64,000 nucleotides of DNA, taken from contig CAVZVZ010000008.1 of assembly GCA_963778895.1 (NCBI GenBank), forward strand, positions 1 to 64,000, given 5' to 3'. A program made the translations under genes and the position numbers. This stretch comes from CAVZVZ01 sp963778895 (lineage in GTDB: Bacteria > Actinomycetota > Acidimicrobiia > Acidimicrobiales > Acidimicrobilacustridaceae). Positions 1-9,483 of this stretch are shown in pieces; position 1 is the stretch's first letter; each line of letters opens with the position of its first letter. The notes under the pieces were generated by a model. It made no database searches and had not been told where the DNA came from. It saw only the letters and a program-made list of their open reading frames with translations.

Positions 1-2
1 CG

Positions 3-1991
3 TACGGATGGGGGAGCGCCGGCCGGTTCCACCACGCCCAGAGTCAGCTGCATCGGTTCCTCAACTGCATAGGCGGCTACACGAAGTCGGTCAACACCTA
101 CTCGAGCGGCGCGTCCGAAGTGATCCTTCCCCACGTGGTCGGCGTCGACGGCATGCTCGAGGTGTACTACCGCGGCACCACTTGGAATGCGATCGTGGAA
201 CACACCGATCTCGTCGTCGCGTTCGGCGGCATGAACCTCAAGAATGCCGCGGTGAGCTCGGGTGGGATCGCCCGACACATGCTGCCGACCCGCCTCAGCG
301 AAGCCGGTAGCCGAGGCCTTTCGTTCGAACTGTTCAGCCCGCTGCGAACGGACCTTCCTTCCGACGTGTCGGCGAGGTGGCACACGGTGGTCCCGGGTAC
401 GGACACGGCGATCATGCTCGCGTTGGCGCACGTGCTGGTCACCGACGGGCTACACGACACCGACTTTCTCGATCGCTACTGCGTCGGCACCGATCGGCTG
501 ATCGCCTATGTGTTGGGCGAGGTCGACGGTCAGCCCAAGGATCCGGAATGGGCCGCAGGATTGTCGGGCATCGCACCGGACACCATCCGCGACCTGGCGC
601 GCCGCATGGCGGCGAGTCGGACGCTGATCACCGTCACCTTCGCCCTCCAACGCGCCCAGCACGGCGAGCAGCCGGTGTGGATGGGTATCGCCCTTGCTGC
701 GTTACTCGGCCAGATCGGTTTGCCGGGTGGCGGCTTCGGCCATGGCTATGCGTCGATGGCCGAGGTCGGCGCGCCGCGGATCCCGCATCCGTTCCCCGTT
801 CTCAGCCAGGGCTCGAACCCGGTCGACACGTTCATTCCCGTTGCTCAGATCAGCGAGCTGCTCGAGCATCCTGGTGGCGAGCTCGAATACAACGGCGAGA
901 CGCTTCGCCTCCCCGACACGCGACTCTTGTATTGGGCCGGTGGCAACCCGTTCCACCACCATCAGGACCTGAACCGCTTGCGGCGCGCGTTCGCGCGGCC
1001 CGACACGGTCGTGGTTCACGACCCATTCTGGACGGCAACCGCACGTCACGCGGACATCGTGTTGCCCAGCACCGTCACGCTCGAACGCGACGACGTTGGT
1101 GGCAGTCATAGCGACGGCTACTTGATCGCGATGCCGCGGGCGCTCGACCCCGTGGGCGAGGCGCGGGACGACTACGAGGCCTACTCCGAGTTGGCCAAAC
1201 GCCTCGGCCATTGGGACGACTTCACCGAGGGCCGCACCGCCCGCGAATGGGTCGAGCACATCTACGACCGGTTTCGCGAGCAGGTCGCGGGCCGGGGCAT
1301 CGACGCGCCGACCTTCGAAGACTTCTGGGAAGCCGGCGAAACCCGGCTTCCTCCCAACTCCGAAGACCACACCTTGCTCGATCGGTTCCGCGCCGATCCC
1401 GACGCACGCCCATTGGGCACGCCCAGCGGTCGTATCGAGCTGTTCTCCGAGACGATCGACTCGTTCGGCTACGACGACTGCCCGGGTCACGCCACCTGGC
1501 TCGAACCCGAGGAGTGGCTGGGTGGCGAGCGGGCCGAGTCCTTTCCGCTGCATCTGATCGCCAACCAGCCAGGGTCGCGGCTGCACAGCCAGCTCGACGT
1601 GGGAAAGAACAGTCAGGCGAGCAAGGTGGCCGGTCGCGAGCCCATCCGGATTCACCCCGACGATGCCGCCGCACGCGGTATCGCGGACGGCGACGTGGTG
1701 CGCGTGTTCAACGATCGAGGCGCGTGCTTCGCCGGCGCGATCGTGACCGCGGACGTGCGGCCGAGCGTCGTGAACCTGTCGACCGGTGCTTGGTACGACC
1801 CGGTCGATCCGACGCAGCCCGGCTCACCCTGTGCGCACGGCAACCCGAACGTGCTCACCGCGGATCGAGGGACGTCTCGTCTCGCTCAAGGTTCCACGGG
1901 CCAGCACGTGCTCGTCGAGGTCGAGCGCTTCGACGGGACGCCACCGCCGGTTCGCGCGCACCGCCCACCACCGTTCGTCGACCGCGGTTGA
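3..1991 (+). CDS. Molybdopterin (bis-MGD) S/N-oxide reductase, BisC/TorA-like, 5' truncated
   Basis: Large catalytic subunit of a DMSO-reductase-family enzyme that reduces S- or N-oxides such as biotin sulfoxide, DMSO or TMAO. The reading frame is open from base 3, so the true start lies left of the window. The first visible residues (YGWGSAGRFHHAQSQLHRFL) match the conserved BisC/TorA segment that precedes the Mo site. Further on are the cofactor-binding signature WAGGNPFHHHQD, the segment HADIVLPSTVTLERDD, and a C-terminal molydopterin dinucleotide-binding domain (from about 1560; NQPGSRLHSQLD and NLSTGAWYDP). No Fe-S Cys motif is visible, but the N-terminus is missing. The exact substrate cannot be told from sequence. 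A downstream partner subunit is absent; the next gene is an unrelated oxidase. Confidence 0.9.
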   Translation, partial: YGWGSAGRFHHAQSQLHRFLNCIGGYTKSVNTYSSGASEVILPHVVGVDGMLEVYYRGTTWNAIVEHTDLVVAFGGMNLKNAAVSSGGIARHMLPTRLSEAGSRGLSFELFSPLRTDLPSDVSARWHTVVPGTDTAIMLALAHVLVTDGLHDTDFLDRYCVGTDRLIAYVLGEVDGQPKDPEWAAGLSGIAPDTIRDLARRMAASRTLITVTFALQRAQHGEQPVWMGIALAALLGQIGLPGGGFGHGYASMAEVGAPRIPHPFPVLSQGSNPVDTFIPVAQISELLEHPGGELEYNGETLRLPDTRLLYWAGGNPFHHHQDLNRLRRAFARPDTVVVHDPFWTATARHADIVLPSTVTLERDDVGGSHSDGYLIAMPRALDPVGEARDDYEAYSELAKRLGHWDDFTEGRTAREWVEHIYDRFREQVAGRGIDAPTFEDFWEAGETRLPPNSEDHTLLDRFRADPDARPLGTPSGRIELFSETIDSFGYDDCPGHATWLEPEEWLGGERAESFPLHLIANQPGSRLHSQLDVGKNSQASKVAGREPIRIHPDDAAARGIADGDVVRVFNDRGACFAGAIVTADVRPSVVNLSTGAWYDPVDPTQPGSPCAHGNPNVLTADRGTSRLAQGSTGQHVLVEVERFDGTPPPVRAHRPPPFVDRG

Positions 1992-2016
1992 GCTAATCGG
2001 TCGTTCGTGGCCACGT

Positions 2017-2177
2017 TCAGGGGATGTCGACGACGTCGAACGGCGTGAGATCGTCGAACGAGGATCCACGTCGGACGGGGTCCTCGCCCCAACAGAGCAC
2101 GCGCGACCGCCTGTGAGGATCGAGCACGCGTGAAGGTCACCCAGCGCGAGCCACACAACGTCGGCCGTGGTCGGCCG
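2017..2177 (-). pseudogene. RCC1-like beta-propeller blade remnant
   Basis: Reading the minus strand, one frame gives VVWLALGDLHACSILTGGR and, after a one-base shift near 2108, RVLCWGEDPVRRG and TPFDVVDIP followed by a stop at 2017-2019. The pattern GD-H-C-(A/S)-x-L-x-x-G-x-V-x-C-W-G is the bacterial RCC1 blade signature, and TPxDVV is the usual inter-blade segment. A stop at 2178-2180 closes the frame upstream, so only about one blade survives. It lies in the gap between the oxidoreductase and the amine oxidase. This is probably a decayed 3' end of a repeat protein; the match is short, so confidence is limited. Confidence 0.4.
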
Positions 2178-2210
2178 TCACGGGCCTGAGCCCACCCGGC
2201 GCGTAGGGGT

Positions 2211-2216
2211 TACCTT
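2211..2216 (+). promoter_or_regulatory. -10 box (TACCTT) for leaderless amine oxidase transcript
   Basis: TACCTT fits the actinobacterial TANNNT -10 element and ends exactly 6 nt before the GTG at 2223, so transcription would begin at the start codon. No Shine-Dalgarno sequence precedes the GTG. Confidence 0.6.
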
Positions 2217-2222
2217 GCGGAA

Positions 2223-3576
2223 GTGGGGGACCGAGTCGATGCCGACGTTTGTGTCGTCGGCGCGGGGTACGCAGGGCTCACTGCGGCGAGACGGCTCAGC
2301 CAAGCGGGGAAGTCCGTTGTCGTTTTCGAGGCACGCGACCGCGTCGGCGGCCGGATCTGGACCGACCAGCTTGCGGATGGCACCGTGATCGACCGCGGCG
2401 GCGCATGGCTCGCGCCTCAGCACGATGCGATCCTCGGGCTCGCCCACGAGGTCGGCCTGTCGACCTACAAGACATGGGTGAAGGGCGCGCACCTCCTCAT
2501 CGGTGAAGGACGTACCCGTCGTTACACCGGACTCATCCCGAAGATCAGTCCGGCCGCAGTGCTCACGATCGCTCTCGCGCAGCTCAAGCTCGATCGCATG
2601 TCGAAGCAAGTTCCACTCGATGCGCCGTGGACCGCGAAGCGCGTGGCAGAGTGGGACTCGCGATCGATCGCCTGGTACCTCGAGCGTTCTGGCATTCGGA
2701 CGACCATCGCCCAGGATCTGTTCGAGATGGCCGTACGCGGCCTCTTCGCCGCCGACCTCGACGAGGTGTCCTTCCTCGACCTCCTGTTGTTGGTGCGCGG
2801 GCACAAGAGCATCAACAAGTTGTTCTCGATCGAGGGCGGCGCCCAGGAGAATCTGGTCGATGGGCGGTGCAGGATCCATCGCCACGCGCGTGGCGGACGA
2901 GCTCGGTGCAGCGGTGCGCTTGCAATCGCCCGTACGTTCGATCAGCCAGGGTTCGGGCTCGGTTGTCGTGAACGCTGACGGTGTGACGCTGACGGCGCGC
3001 CACGTCGTCATGACCATCCCACCTGCGCTCATCCCCGACATCGTCTTCAATCCGCCGCTGTCGAACGATCGTCTGGCGCTCTACCGAGCTGCGGTGGCGG
3101 GCTCCGAGACCAAGACCTTGCTCGTCTACGACGAACCGTTCTGGCGTGCGGACGGGTCGAGTGGTCAGACTGCTGGCCCTGGCACAGCCGCCGAGGTGAC
3201 GATCGATTCGACACCGGCTGCCGGCCGCCCCGGCGTGATTGCGTCGTTCACGTTCGGGCCCGTCGCCGAACGTCTCGACACCTTCGATCCCCGTGCGCGT
3301 CGACAGGAGGTGCTCGACGCCATGGCCGCCCGACTCGGACCGCGAGCCGTGACACCTATCGACTACGTCGAGACGTCCTGGTGGAACGAGGAATGGACAC
3401 GGGGCTGCTCGATGGCCCACTTCCCGATCGGCGTACTGACCAAGTTCGGCTCGCTGTTGCGCGAGCCAGACGGGCTCGTGCACTGGGCGGGCACCGAGAC
3501 CGCGACCACCTCGCATGGGGCGATCGACGGCGCGGTGCGGTCGGGCGAGCGGGCCGCTCGAGAGATCCTCGCCTGA
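2223..3576 (+). CDS. Flavin-containing amine oxidase (FAD monoamine oxidase family), one frameshift
   Basis: FAD-dependent oxidase/dehydrogenase of amines, a cytosolic flavoprotein. The N-terminus has the Rossmann dinucleotide motif VVGAGYAGLTAARRL followed by the ARDRVGGRIWTD segment typical of MAO-like proteins. The C-terminus carries the FAD-clasping WAGTETATTSHGAIDGAVRSG motif. The frame breaks at about 2862: the first half ends ...GGAQENLVDG and the second resumes GGAGSIATRVADELG in another frame. Restoring one G in the GGG run there rejoins them to about 450 residues, normal for the family. The start is the GTG at 2223, supported by the -10 box 6 nt upstream. The homopolymer position suggests a sequencing error, but a true break cannot be excluded. 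The physiological amine is unknown. Confidence 0.8.
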
Positions 3577-3632
3577 CCGCGGCGTACAGTGCCGCCGCGG
3601 GGTCCGCCGTGGTTCGCAGGAGGTGCAGCCCC

Positions 3633-4992
3633 ATGCCTGGCAACGATCGAACGGGTGCGAACTACGTCGTCGTCTCGGCCGACACCCACGCCGCGCCGGA
3701 CGACATGGACCAGTTCCTCTCCTACGTCGATCCCGGCTGACCGTGAGACGGTGGCCGCCCTCGGGGAGCTGTCGTCGGCGGCCATCTCGATGTTCGGCGG
3801 CGTCGACAGCGGGCGAGATCGACGATGCCGATCCGGTGCGGCGATCGCGGCGCGCCGCCTGGCCGGCATGGGTGTCGACATCGAGGCGGCGAGCGGATGG
3901 CTCGACCGCTACAGCAGCGACTGGGTGATCCCGGGCGACGGCGACGGTCGGCGTCTCGAGCTGTGCTCGAGGAGCAGGGCGTCCACGCCGAGGTGACCTA
4001 CCCGGGTCCGGTGCTCGTCGGGCGGGCTGGCCAACGCCATGTACCGGGGCGCCAACAAAGCCGAAGGCCTCGAGGCCGTGTGGCCGGCGCTGCACGCGTA
4101 CAACCGATGGCTGGTCGACTTCTGTTCGTCGGCGCTCCGGCCGCCGGGCCGGCTGCATCCCGATCGACCTCCACGACATGGACCGGGCGGTGCACGAGAT
4201 CGAGTGGGCCCGCGAGTCGGGACTGTTCGGTGGCGTCATGTTGCCGGCCATGTCGTCGACGTCCGGTCTGCGCGGTTACGCCGACTCCTACTTCGACCCG
4301 TTCTGGAGCGCGTGCGAAGACCACTCGATGGTGGTCAACCTGCACACCGGTGCGTCGGGTGCACCGACCGACGCCCGGTACCTCTACGACGCCGAGCACG
4401 GTGGCCTGCTCGGCCTCTACGAGGTGTTCGTGTTCACCCGTCGGCCGCTGTGGTTCATGATCCTCGGCGGCGTGTTCGATCGACATCCCGACCTCGAAGG
4501 TGGTGGTGGCCGAGAACGGCGTGCAGTGGCTGCCGTCGCTGATCCGCGACATGGAGCAGTTCTTCGACACGCACGGCAGCGCGCCGGTGCGAGCGGCTCT
4601 CGACGATGCGGCCGAAGCGACTACTTCGATCGCCACGTTCTCCTCGGCGGTTCGTTGATGAAGCGGTTCGAGGCCGAGATGCGCGATGAGATCGGCGTCG
4701 ATCGGCTCATGTGGGGCGCCGACTACCCGCATCTCGAAGGTGCGGCGCCCGTGCACCGCGAGGTCATGCACCATGTGCTCGGCGGGTTGCCCGAGCCCGA
4801 CATCCGGCGGATCCTCGGCCGGAACGCGGTCGATCTCTGGGGCTTCGACGCGGCCAGCTCCAGGCCGTGCCGCCGACCGGGTCGGCCCGACCGTCGAGGA
4901 CCTGGGTCGACCGAGTTGCCCTCGACGACATCCCACCGACGTTCAGCTGGAGCCTCGGCCACCCGGTGCCGGTGGCGTCGGCCGCTCACTGA
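3633..4992 (+). pseudogene. Amidohydrolase (metal-dependent TIM-barrel hydrolase, amidohydrolase-2 family), multiply frameshifted
   Basis: Fragments in all three forward frames line up as one amidohydrolase. It begins at ATG 3633 after a good AGGAGG ribosome site with MPGNDRTGANYVVVSADTHA. It then reads YSSDWVIPGDGDGRR, NAMYRGANKAEGLEAVWPALHAYNRW, PIDLHDMDRAVHEIEWARESG, MVVNLHTGASG, VVVAENGVQWLPSLIRDMEQFF and MWGADYPHLEG. It ends RNAVDLWGFDAA...SWSLGHPVPVA at the stop at 4990-4992. Frame changes fall near 3735, 3960, 4020, 4130, 4496, 4620 and 4860, at least seven. The DTH and GADYPH motifs are metal-site signatures of this family. As written the gene cannot be expressed; the neighbouring MBL gene is intact, which favours real decay, yet few in-frame stops have accumulated. 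The substrate is unknown. Confidence 0.7.
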
Positions 4993-5005
4993 TCGCGGCA
5001 CGCGT

Positions 5006-5965
5006 TCAGTCGAGACCGGGTAGCTCGATCGAGCCCGGATCGGCCTCGGGCGCGAGCGATTGGGGCGAGCCGGGCAGGGCCACGTCGAACGCGAAACGGC
5101 GGCCGGTTGATTCTGTGACCACGCGGCCGAACACCGCGTCGGGAAAATGAGGTCCGACGACCGCCATGCCCGGTTCGTCGAGTTCGCGCAACAGTTGCTC
5201 ACGCGCCCGGCGCGCGGCGTCGGGCGCGGTGTCGGCCATGAACGCCCACTCGGGATGACTGATCTGGAGCGGGCAGTGGATCGCATCGCCCAGTATCAGT
5301 GCCCGCTCGTCGCCGGACATGACTCGAAACGAGAGGTGACCAGGAGTGTGCCCGTGGGTCGGAACGGCGGTGATGCCCGGTACCACCGGTTCCTCACCGT
5401 CCAGCAACTCGACGCGCGCGCCGAGCACGTCGATGTCGGCCTGCGTCGGACCACCCATGTTCGGCTTGTCGCTCCAGTGCTCCCATTCGGCCCGGGCCAT
5501 GACGTGTCGCGCGTGCCCGAACGTGGGCGTTCCGTCATCGTTCGCGGTCCAGCCGACGTGGTCGACGTGCAGATGGCTGTACACCACGACGTCGATGTCC
5601 TCGGGGCGTGAGCCGACCGCGGCAAGGCTCGAAACCAGCCGTCCACCCCAGAACTCCATGCCGAAGTCGGCCAGGATCAAGGTCCGTGGCCCGAAGCCGG
5701 CATCGATCAGTACACGTTCGCCCGACGGCAGTTCGGCGAGCAGCGCACCCATCGTCATCACCAACCGGCCGTGCTCGTCGAGGAGATGCGAGTGCTCGTC
5801 CCAGTCGGCGGCCGTGCTCCCGGCGAACGTCTCGAGCGGATCGCACCGGTGATATCCGTCGGGAATCAGGGTGAGGCGGATGTCGCCCACGGCGAACGAG
5901 GAGGAGCCGGCGGGCAAGGCGGTCACGGCCTCAGCGTCCCACGCTGCCGGGGTGACGTCGCCCAC
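5006..5965 (-). CDS. MBL-fold metallo-hydrolase (lactonase-like)
   Basis: A 319-residue intact metallo-beta-lactamase-fold hydrolase, predicted cytosolic with a dinuclear metal site. The HxHxDH signature lies at residues 131-136 (SHLHVDH), followed by H204/H206/H210 (THGHTPGH) and metal-bridging D227 (LILGDAIH). This spacing and the N-terminal strand pattern resemble AttM/quorum-quenching lactonase-like and uncharacterised hydrolases rather than beta-lactamases. It is transcribed towards the broken amidohydrolase (convergent, 13 bp between ends). A strong inverted repeat lies just upstream of its ATG. The substrate cannot be assigned; lactone hydrolysis is only a family-level inference. Confidence 0.85.
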   Translation of the reverse strand: MGDVTPAAWDAEAVTALPAGSSSFAVGDIRLTLIPDGYHRCDPLETFAGSTAADWDEHSHLLDEHGRLVMTMGALLAELPSGERVLIDAGFGPRTLILADFGMEFWGGRLVSSLAAVGSRPEDIDVVVYSHLHVDHVGWTANDDGTPTFGHARHVMARAEWEHWSDKPNMGGPTQADIDVLGARVELLDGEEPVVPGITAVPTHGHTPGHLSFRVMSGDERALILGDAIHCPLQISHPEWAFMADTAPDAARRAREQLLRELDEPGMAVVGPHFPDAVFGRVVTESTGRRFAFDVALPGSPQSLAPEADPGSIELPGLD

Positions 5966-5981
5966 GACGACCAGGCTTTTG

Positions 5982-6028
5982 CGTTGACGGGGGTGACGCC
6001 CTCCCGCCGGGCGCCCTCCCCGTCAACG
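5982..6028. promoter_or_regulatory. Inverted repeat between MBL hydrolase and BTAD regulator
   Basis: CGTTGACGGGG (5982-5992) is matched by CCCCGTCAACG (6018-6028), perfect 11-bp arms around 25 nt. It starts 17 nt upstream of the MBL hydrolase start codon, in the divergent intergenic region with the regulator gene. It could be an operator or an RNA hairpin; the sequence does not decide between them. Confidence 0.5.
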
Positions 6029-6102
6029 TCCACCCGCCACCTTTCGACCCACCCGTCGATTGGCCTTGGAACCCGCCTGAGGACCCTGACGATGACATCA
6101 GG

Positions 6103-9078
6103 GTGCAAATCGAAAGTAAACTGCGTGTCTTGTTTCAGGTTCTCGGCGGGGTACGCGCGACGGTGGACGGCCTCGACCTCGGCATCACCGGCCAGCCGCA
6201 GCGTCTTTCGGCGTGCTGATCGCCGAACGGGATCGGGTCGTCTCGACGGATCTGCTGGTGGAGCGGCTCTGGCCCGATCGGGCCCCGGCGACGGCGGCGA
6301 AGGTGGTGCACGTGCTGATCGGGCGGCTCCGCCGGGCTCTCGAGCCCGAGCTGGCGCGGGCGGCAGAGTCCCAGGTGATTCGCAAGGCCGGCGGCGGCTA
6401 CGTGCTCTCGACCGGGCCGACCGATCTCGATCGCTACCTCGACCTCGCCGAGGCCGCCACCGCCAAGCGGGGGAACCGGCCCGACGAGGCCCTCGCCCTC
6501 GCGGCCGAAGCGCTCGACGTCTGGACGGGGCGGCCGTGGGGCGACCAGGCCGACGAAGCGTGGCTGGTCGATCGCGTCGCAGCCATGGAGGAAGGACATC
6601 GGCGCATCGAGGAGCTCTGGGCCGACCTCACGTTGTCGTGTGGCCGATCGGGAGATTCGATCGACCGCTTCCGGGTCGCGACGCCGCGCGGAGCCGTTGC
6701 GCGAGCGGCGCTGGGCTCAGCTCGCGACCGCGTTGTATCGAGCGGATCGTCAAGCGGAGGCATTCCGCGAGCTCGACCACGCCCGGGCGTGCTCCGCGAC
6801 GAGCTCGGGCTGGGCCTGAGCGAGGAGTTGGCGCCGCCTCGAGCTGGCGATCCTGCAGCACGACCCGTCGCTGTCGCCCAGCACGTCGCCGGCCGAGGTC
6901 GTCACCCGAACGTCGTTCGTCGGTCGCGACGACGACCTGAACGCGTTGTCGAGAGCGCTCGAACGTGAGCGCCTCGTCACGGTCGTGGGGTTGGGCGGTG
7001 TCGGCAAGAGTCGCCTCGCCGACGAGTATGCGCACCGACGCCGCCTCGCGGGGGAGAGAACGTGGAAGGTCACGTTCGCCGAGACGGACTCGACGCAAGC
7101 GGTGGGCCAACAGGTGTGCGATCAGCTCGGTCTGCTCGTCGAGGATTCCGCTTCGGTCGATGGTGTGGCGGCGGCCGCGATCGGCGCCGGCACTCGGGGC
7201 TCATCGTGCTCGACGGCGCGGAGCACGTGTCCGACGATGTCGGTGTGTTCGCGTTGCGCCTGCTGGAGGCACTGTCCGCGTGTGCGGGTACTCGCCACGG
7301 CGCGTGTACCGCTCGGGCTCGGCGGCGAACGCATCGTCGCTCTGTCGCCGTTGCCAGTCCCGGCCGACGACGATGCCATCGACGGCACGGCGCTCGAATT
7401 GTTGATCGATCGAGCGGGGTCTCGATCGGGCTTCGATCGACGACGACACACTCGCTGCGCTACGTGCGCTCTGCGTCTCGACGGCGGGCGTACCGATGCT
7501 CATCGAGCTGACGTCGCGCATCCTCGAGGTCGCCGACCTGGGCGGCGGGATCGCATCGGACCTCCCGTCGGAATCGCACGCCGCGGCGATCAACGACGCG
7601 ATCTCGACGTCGATGGAGATGGTCGACGATGCGACGAAGGAGTTGTTGTTCGACTCCGCGGTGCTCTCCGGCGGCGTGTCCGAGGAGACGGCGGCGCGCC
7701 TGCTGGCCATCGAGGCCCCCGTCGCTCGGCGCGCCCTTCGCCAGCTGGCCTGGCTGCATCTGGTCGACGCCGATGCCGGTACGACCTCTCTGCGCTACCG
7801 CAGCCTCGATCCGATCCGCGACGGCGCTGCTCGCGCGGCGCTCGGCCGCGCAGCGCGAGGCGTCGATGCGACGCGCCACGGCGGCGATGCAGGAAGCGGT
7901 TGATGCGCTGAGGCCGCACCGGGCCGAGCCACTGCTCACGTCACAGCTCGACGTGCTGGCCGACGAGCACGAGAACCTGCGGCAGGTCATCGTCAATCGA
8001 CTGGAAGCCGATCCCGAGGCGGCGCTCGCGCTGTCGATCGGCGCGGCCGAGTTCTGGGCGGTGAGGGGGCTGGGCGGTGAGGGTCGAGGCCATGTGCTGG
8101 CATCGATCGACGCGGCGGAGGCGACCGGCGAGAGGAGGTGGGATGCGCTCTCGGCGCTCGCTCGAATGACGAGAACGATGGCCGACACTGCTTCGCTGCG
8201 GCCCGAGCTCGAAGCCGCACTCGTGGAGATGCGCGGCCACGACGTCGACAGGTTGCTCCTGGCTTCGATCCTGATGTATCTCGCCATCGCTCGCGGGTGG
8301 CAAGGCGATCGCGCGGGGGCCGTCGTCGTGCTGGACGAGGTGGAGGTGATCAATCGGGACCTCGGGACGCCTGGTCGACGGCTCATCTGGAGCACCTTCG
8401 CGGGCTCGATGATGCGCTGAAGGGCGACTTCGTCGCGGCGCGGGACGGCCAGCGCAGGTTCGTTCGATCGATGATCGAGCTCGACGATCCCGCCAGCGCG
8501 GCTACCGGCGCGTATCTGGCCGCGGCGATGGGCGACATGGCCGGTCGTGCGGACGTCTTCGATGACATCGAGCAGGGGCGAGTCCTGGCCGGCATCGTGA
8601 AGGACCCGATCATCCTCGGGCCAGTTGCTGCTGCTCGAAGCGCGGGTGCTGCGGCGTACGAGTGATGCTCGGGCTCGCTCGACGCTCGAAGCGGCCATCG
8701 ATGATCTCGAGGGCAAAGGTGTACTGCGCCCGGCGGCGCTCGCTCGCCGCGATCTCGGGCTGCTCGAACTGTCAGAAGGGAACCCGGGTCGCGCCGTAGA
8801 GCACCTGGAGCTCGCGCTCCCGGTTCTGCTCCAACTCGACCGGTCGGCCGCGGCATTGGCGTGCGGTGGGCTCGCAGTACTCGCGCGACCGCGGCGACCA
8901 TGAACGCGGGCGCAACCTGGCGTCGGCGGCGCAGCAACTGCTCCAACCAGACGCACCGACGTCGGCGGAGGACACGCAGCGACTGGCCGATCTCCTACCT
9001 TCTGACGAAGGGCGGGCTGTTCTAGGCGACTTCGACGATGCCGCGATCCTCGAGCTCGGCCGATTCGAGACGCGGTGA
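6103..9078 (+). pseudogene. BTAD/AfsR-SARP-type transcriptional regulator with ATPase and TPR-like domains, multiply frameshifted
   Basis: Fragments assemble into a large regulator. It opens with a winged-helix DNA-binding domain (from GTG 6103, FQVLGGVRATVDG; then LIAERDRVVSTDLLVERLWPDR). A BTAD helical domain follows (DLDRYLDLAEAA, GRPWGDQADEAWL, VLRDELGLGLSEEL). Next come an NTPase module with Walker A GLGGVGKS (near 7000) and a Walker B-like LIVLDGAEH, and then a long helical, TPR-like tail ending at 9078. Frame changes occur near 6205, 6685, 6785, 6835, 7195, 7280, 7430, 7830, 8395, 8625 and 8885. Intact relatives are single-chain activators of nearby genes. As written it is not expressible. 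A symmetric TTGTCAC element lies just after it. The GTG start is a guess from domain position; no clear -10 or ribosome site was found. Confidence 0.7.
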
Positions 9079-9153
9079 GCGTGCCGGCCCGGTCGCGCCC
9101 TTCATCGGGCGGAGTCCCTGGACGCGCCCCTCCGCCCATCCTCGTTTCGAACC

Positions 9154-9243
9154 GCGTACTGCGATTGTCACTCGTTGTCACACAGGCACCGATTCGGTGC
9201 CGATTCGATGCGTGTGTGACAACTTGTGACAACTGCAGTACGC
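9154..9243. promoter_or_regulatory. 90-bp symmetric element with four TTGTCAC boxes
   Basis: Outer arms GCGTACTGC (9154-9162) and GCAGTACGC (9235-9243) are perfect complements. TTGTCAC occurs at 9165-9171 and 9175-9181, exactly 10 bp apart, and is mirrored as GTGACAA at 9216-9222 and 9226-9232, again 10 bp apart; all four are placed symmetrically about the centre. The middle holds a small hairpin, GGCACC (9185-9190) and GGTGCC (9196-9201). Paired direct repeats one helical turn apart resemble SARP or response-regulator binding sites; an inverted-repeat mobile element is the alternative. Confidence 0.6.
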
Positions 9244-9263
9244 GGGGGAATGGAGTGGGTGAG

Positions 9264-9352
9264 TCAGACGGCGTCGGCGATGAGCGTCGAATTGAAGAGC
9301 GCGCCGGACGGCTGTAGGTGGATGTGGTCTTCGTAGAACATGTCCGGCTGCC
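9264..9352 (-). pseudogene. SGNH/GDSL-hydrolase C-terminal remnant
   Basis: A minus-strand frame reads RRLSAGQPDMFYEDHIHLQP and then SGALFNSTLIADAV before a stop at 9264-9266. The D-x-x-H segment (EDHIHLQPSGA) is the usual catalytic Asp-His block near the end of SGNH/GDSL hydrolases and SGNH-tailed acyltransferases. No matching upstream domain continues in any frame, so this appears to be a leftover 3' end. Together with the TTGTCAC element it accounts for the 405-bp stretch 9079-9483, where I see nothing else. The match is short. Confidence 0.35.
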
Positions 9353-9483
9353 CGGCGCTGAGCCGCCTCGGATGGGCTCGCCGTCGTCTCCATCGTGTGT
9401 CCATGGGACGATCGTCCGATGGACATCGACTGATCTTCCGGCGAGGGCGCGCCGTCGAACACCTCTACCTCGGACGATCCCGC

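Noticed and set aside
2812..4251. A 479-codon minus-strand open frame
   Set aside because: Runs opposite amine oxidase and amidohydrolase fragments that show clear family motifs; its translation has no recognisable domain.
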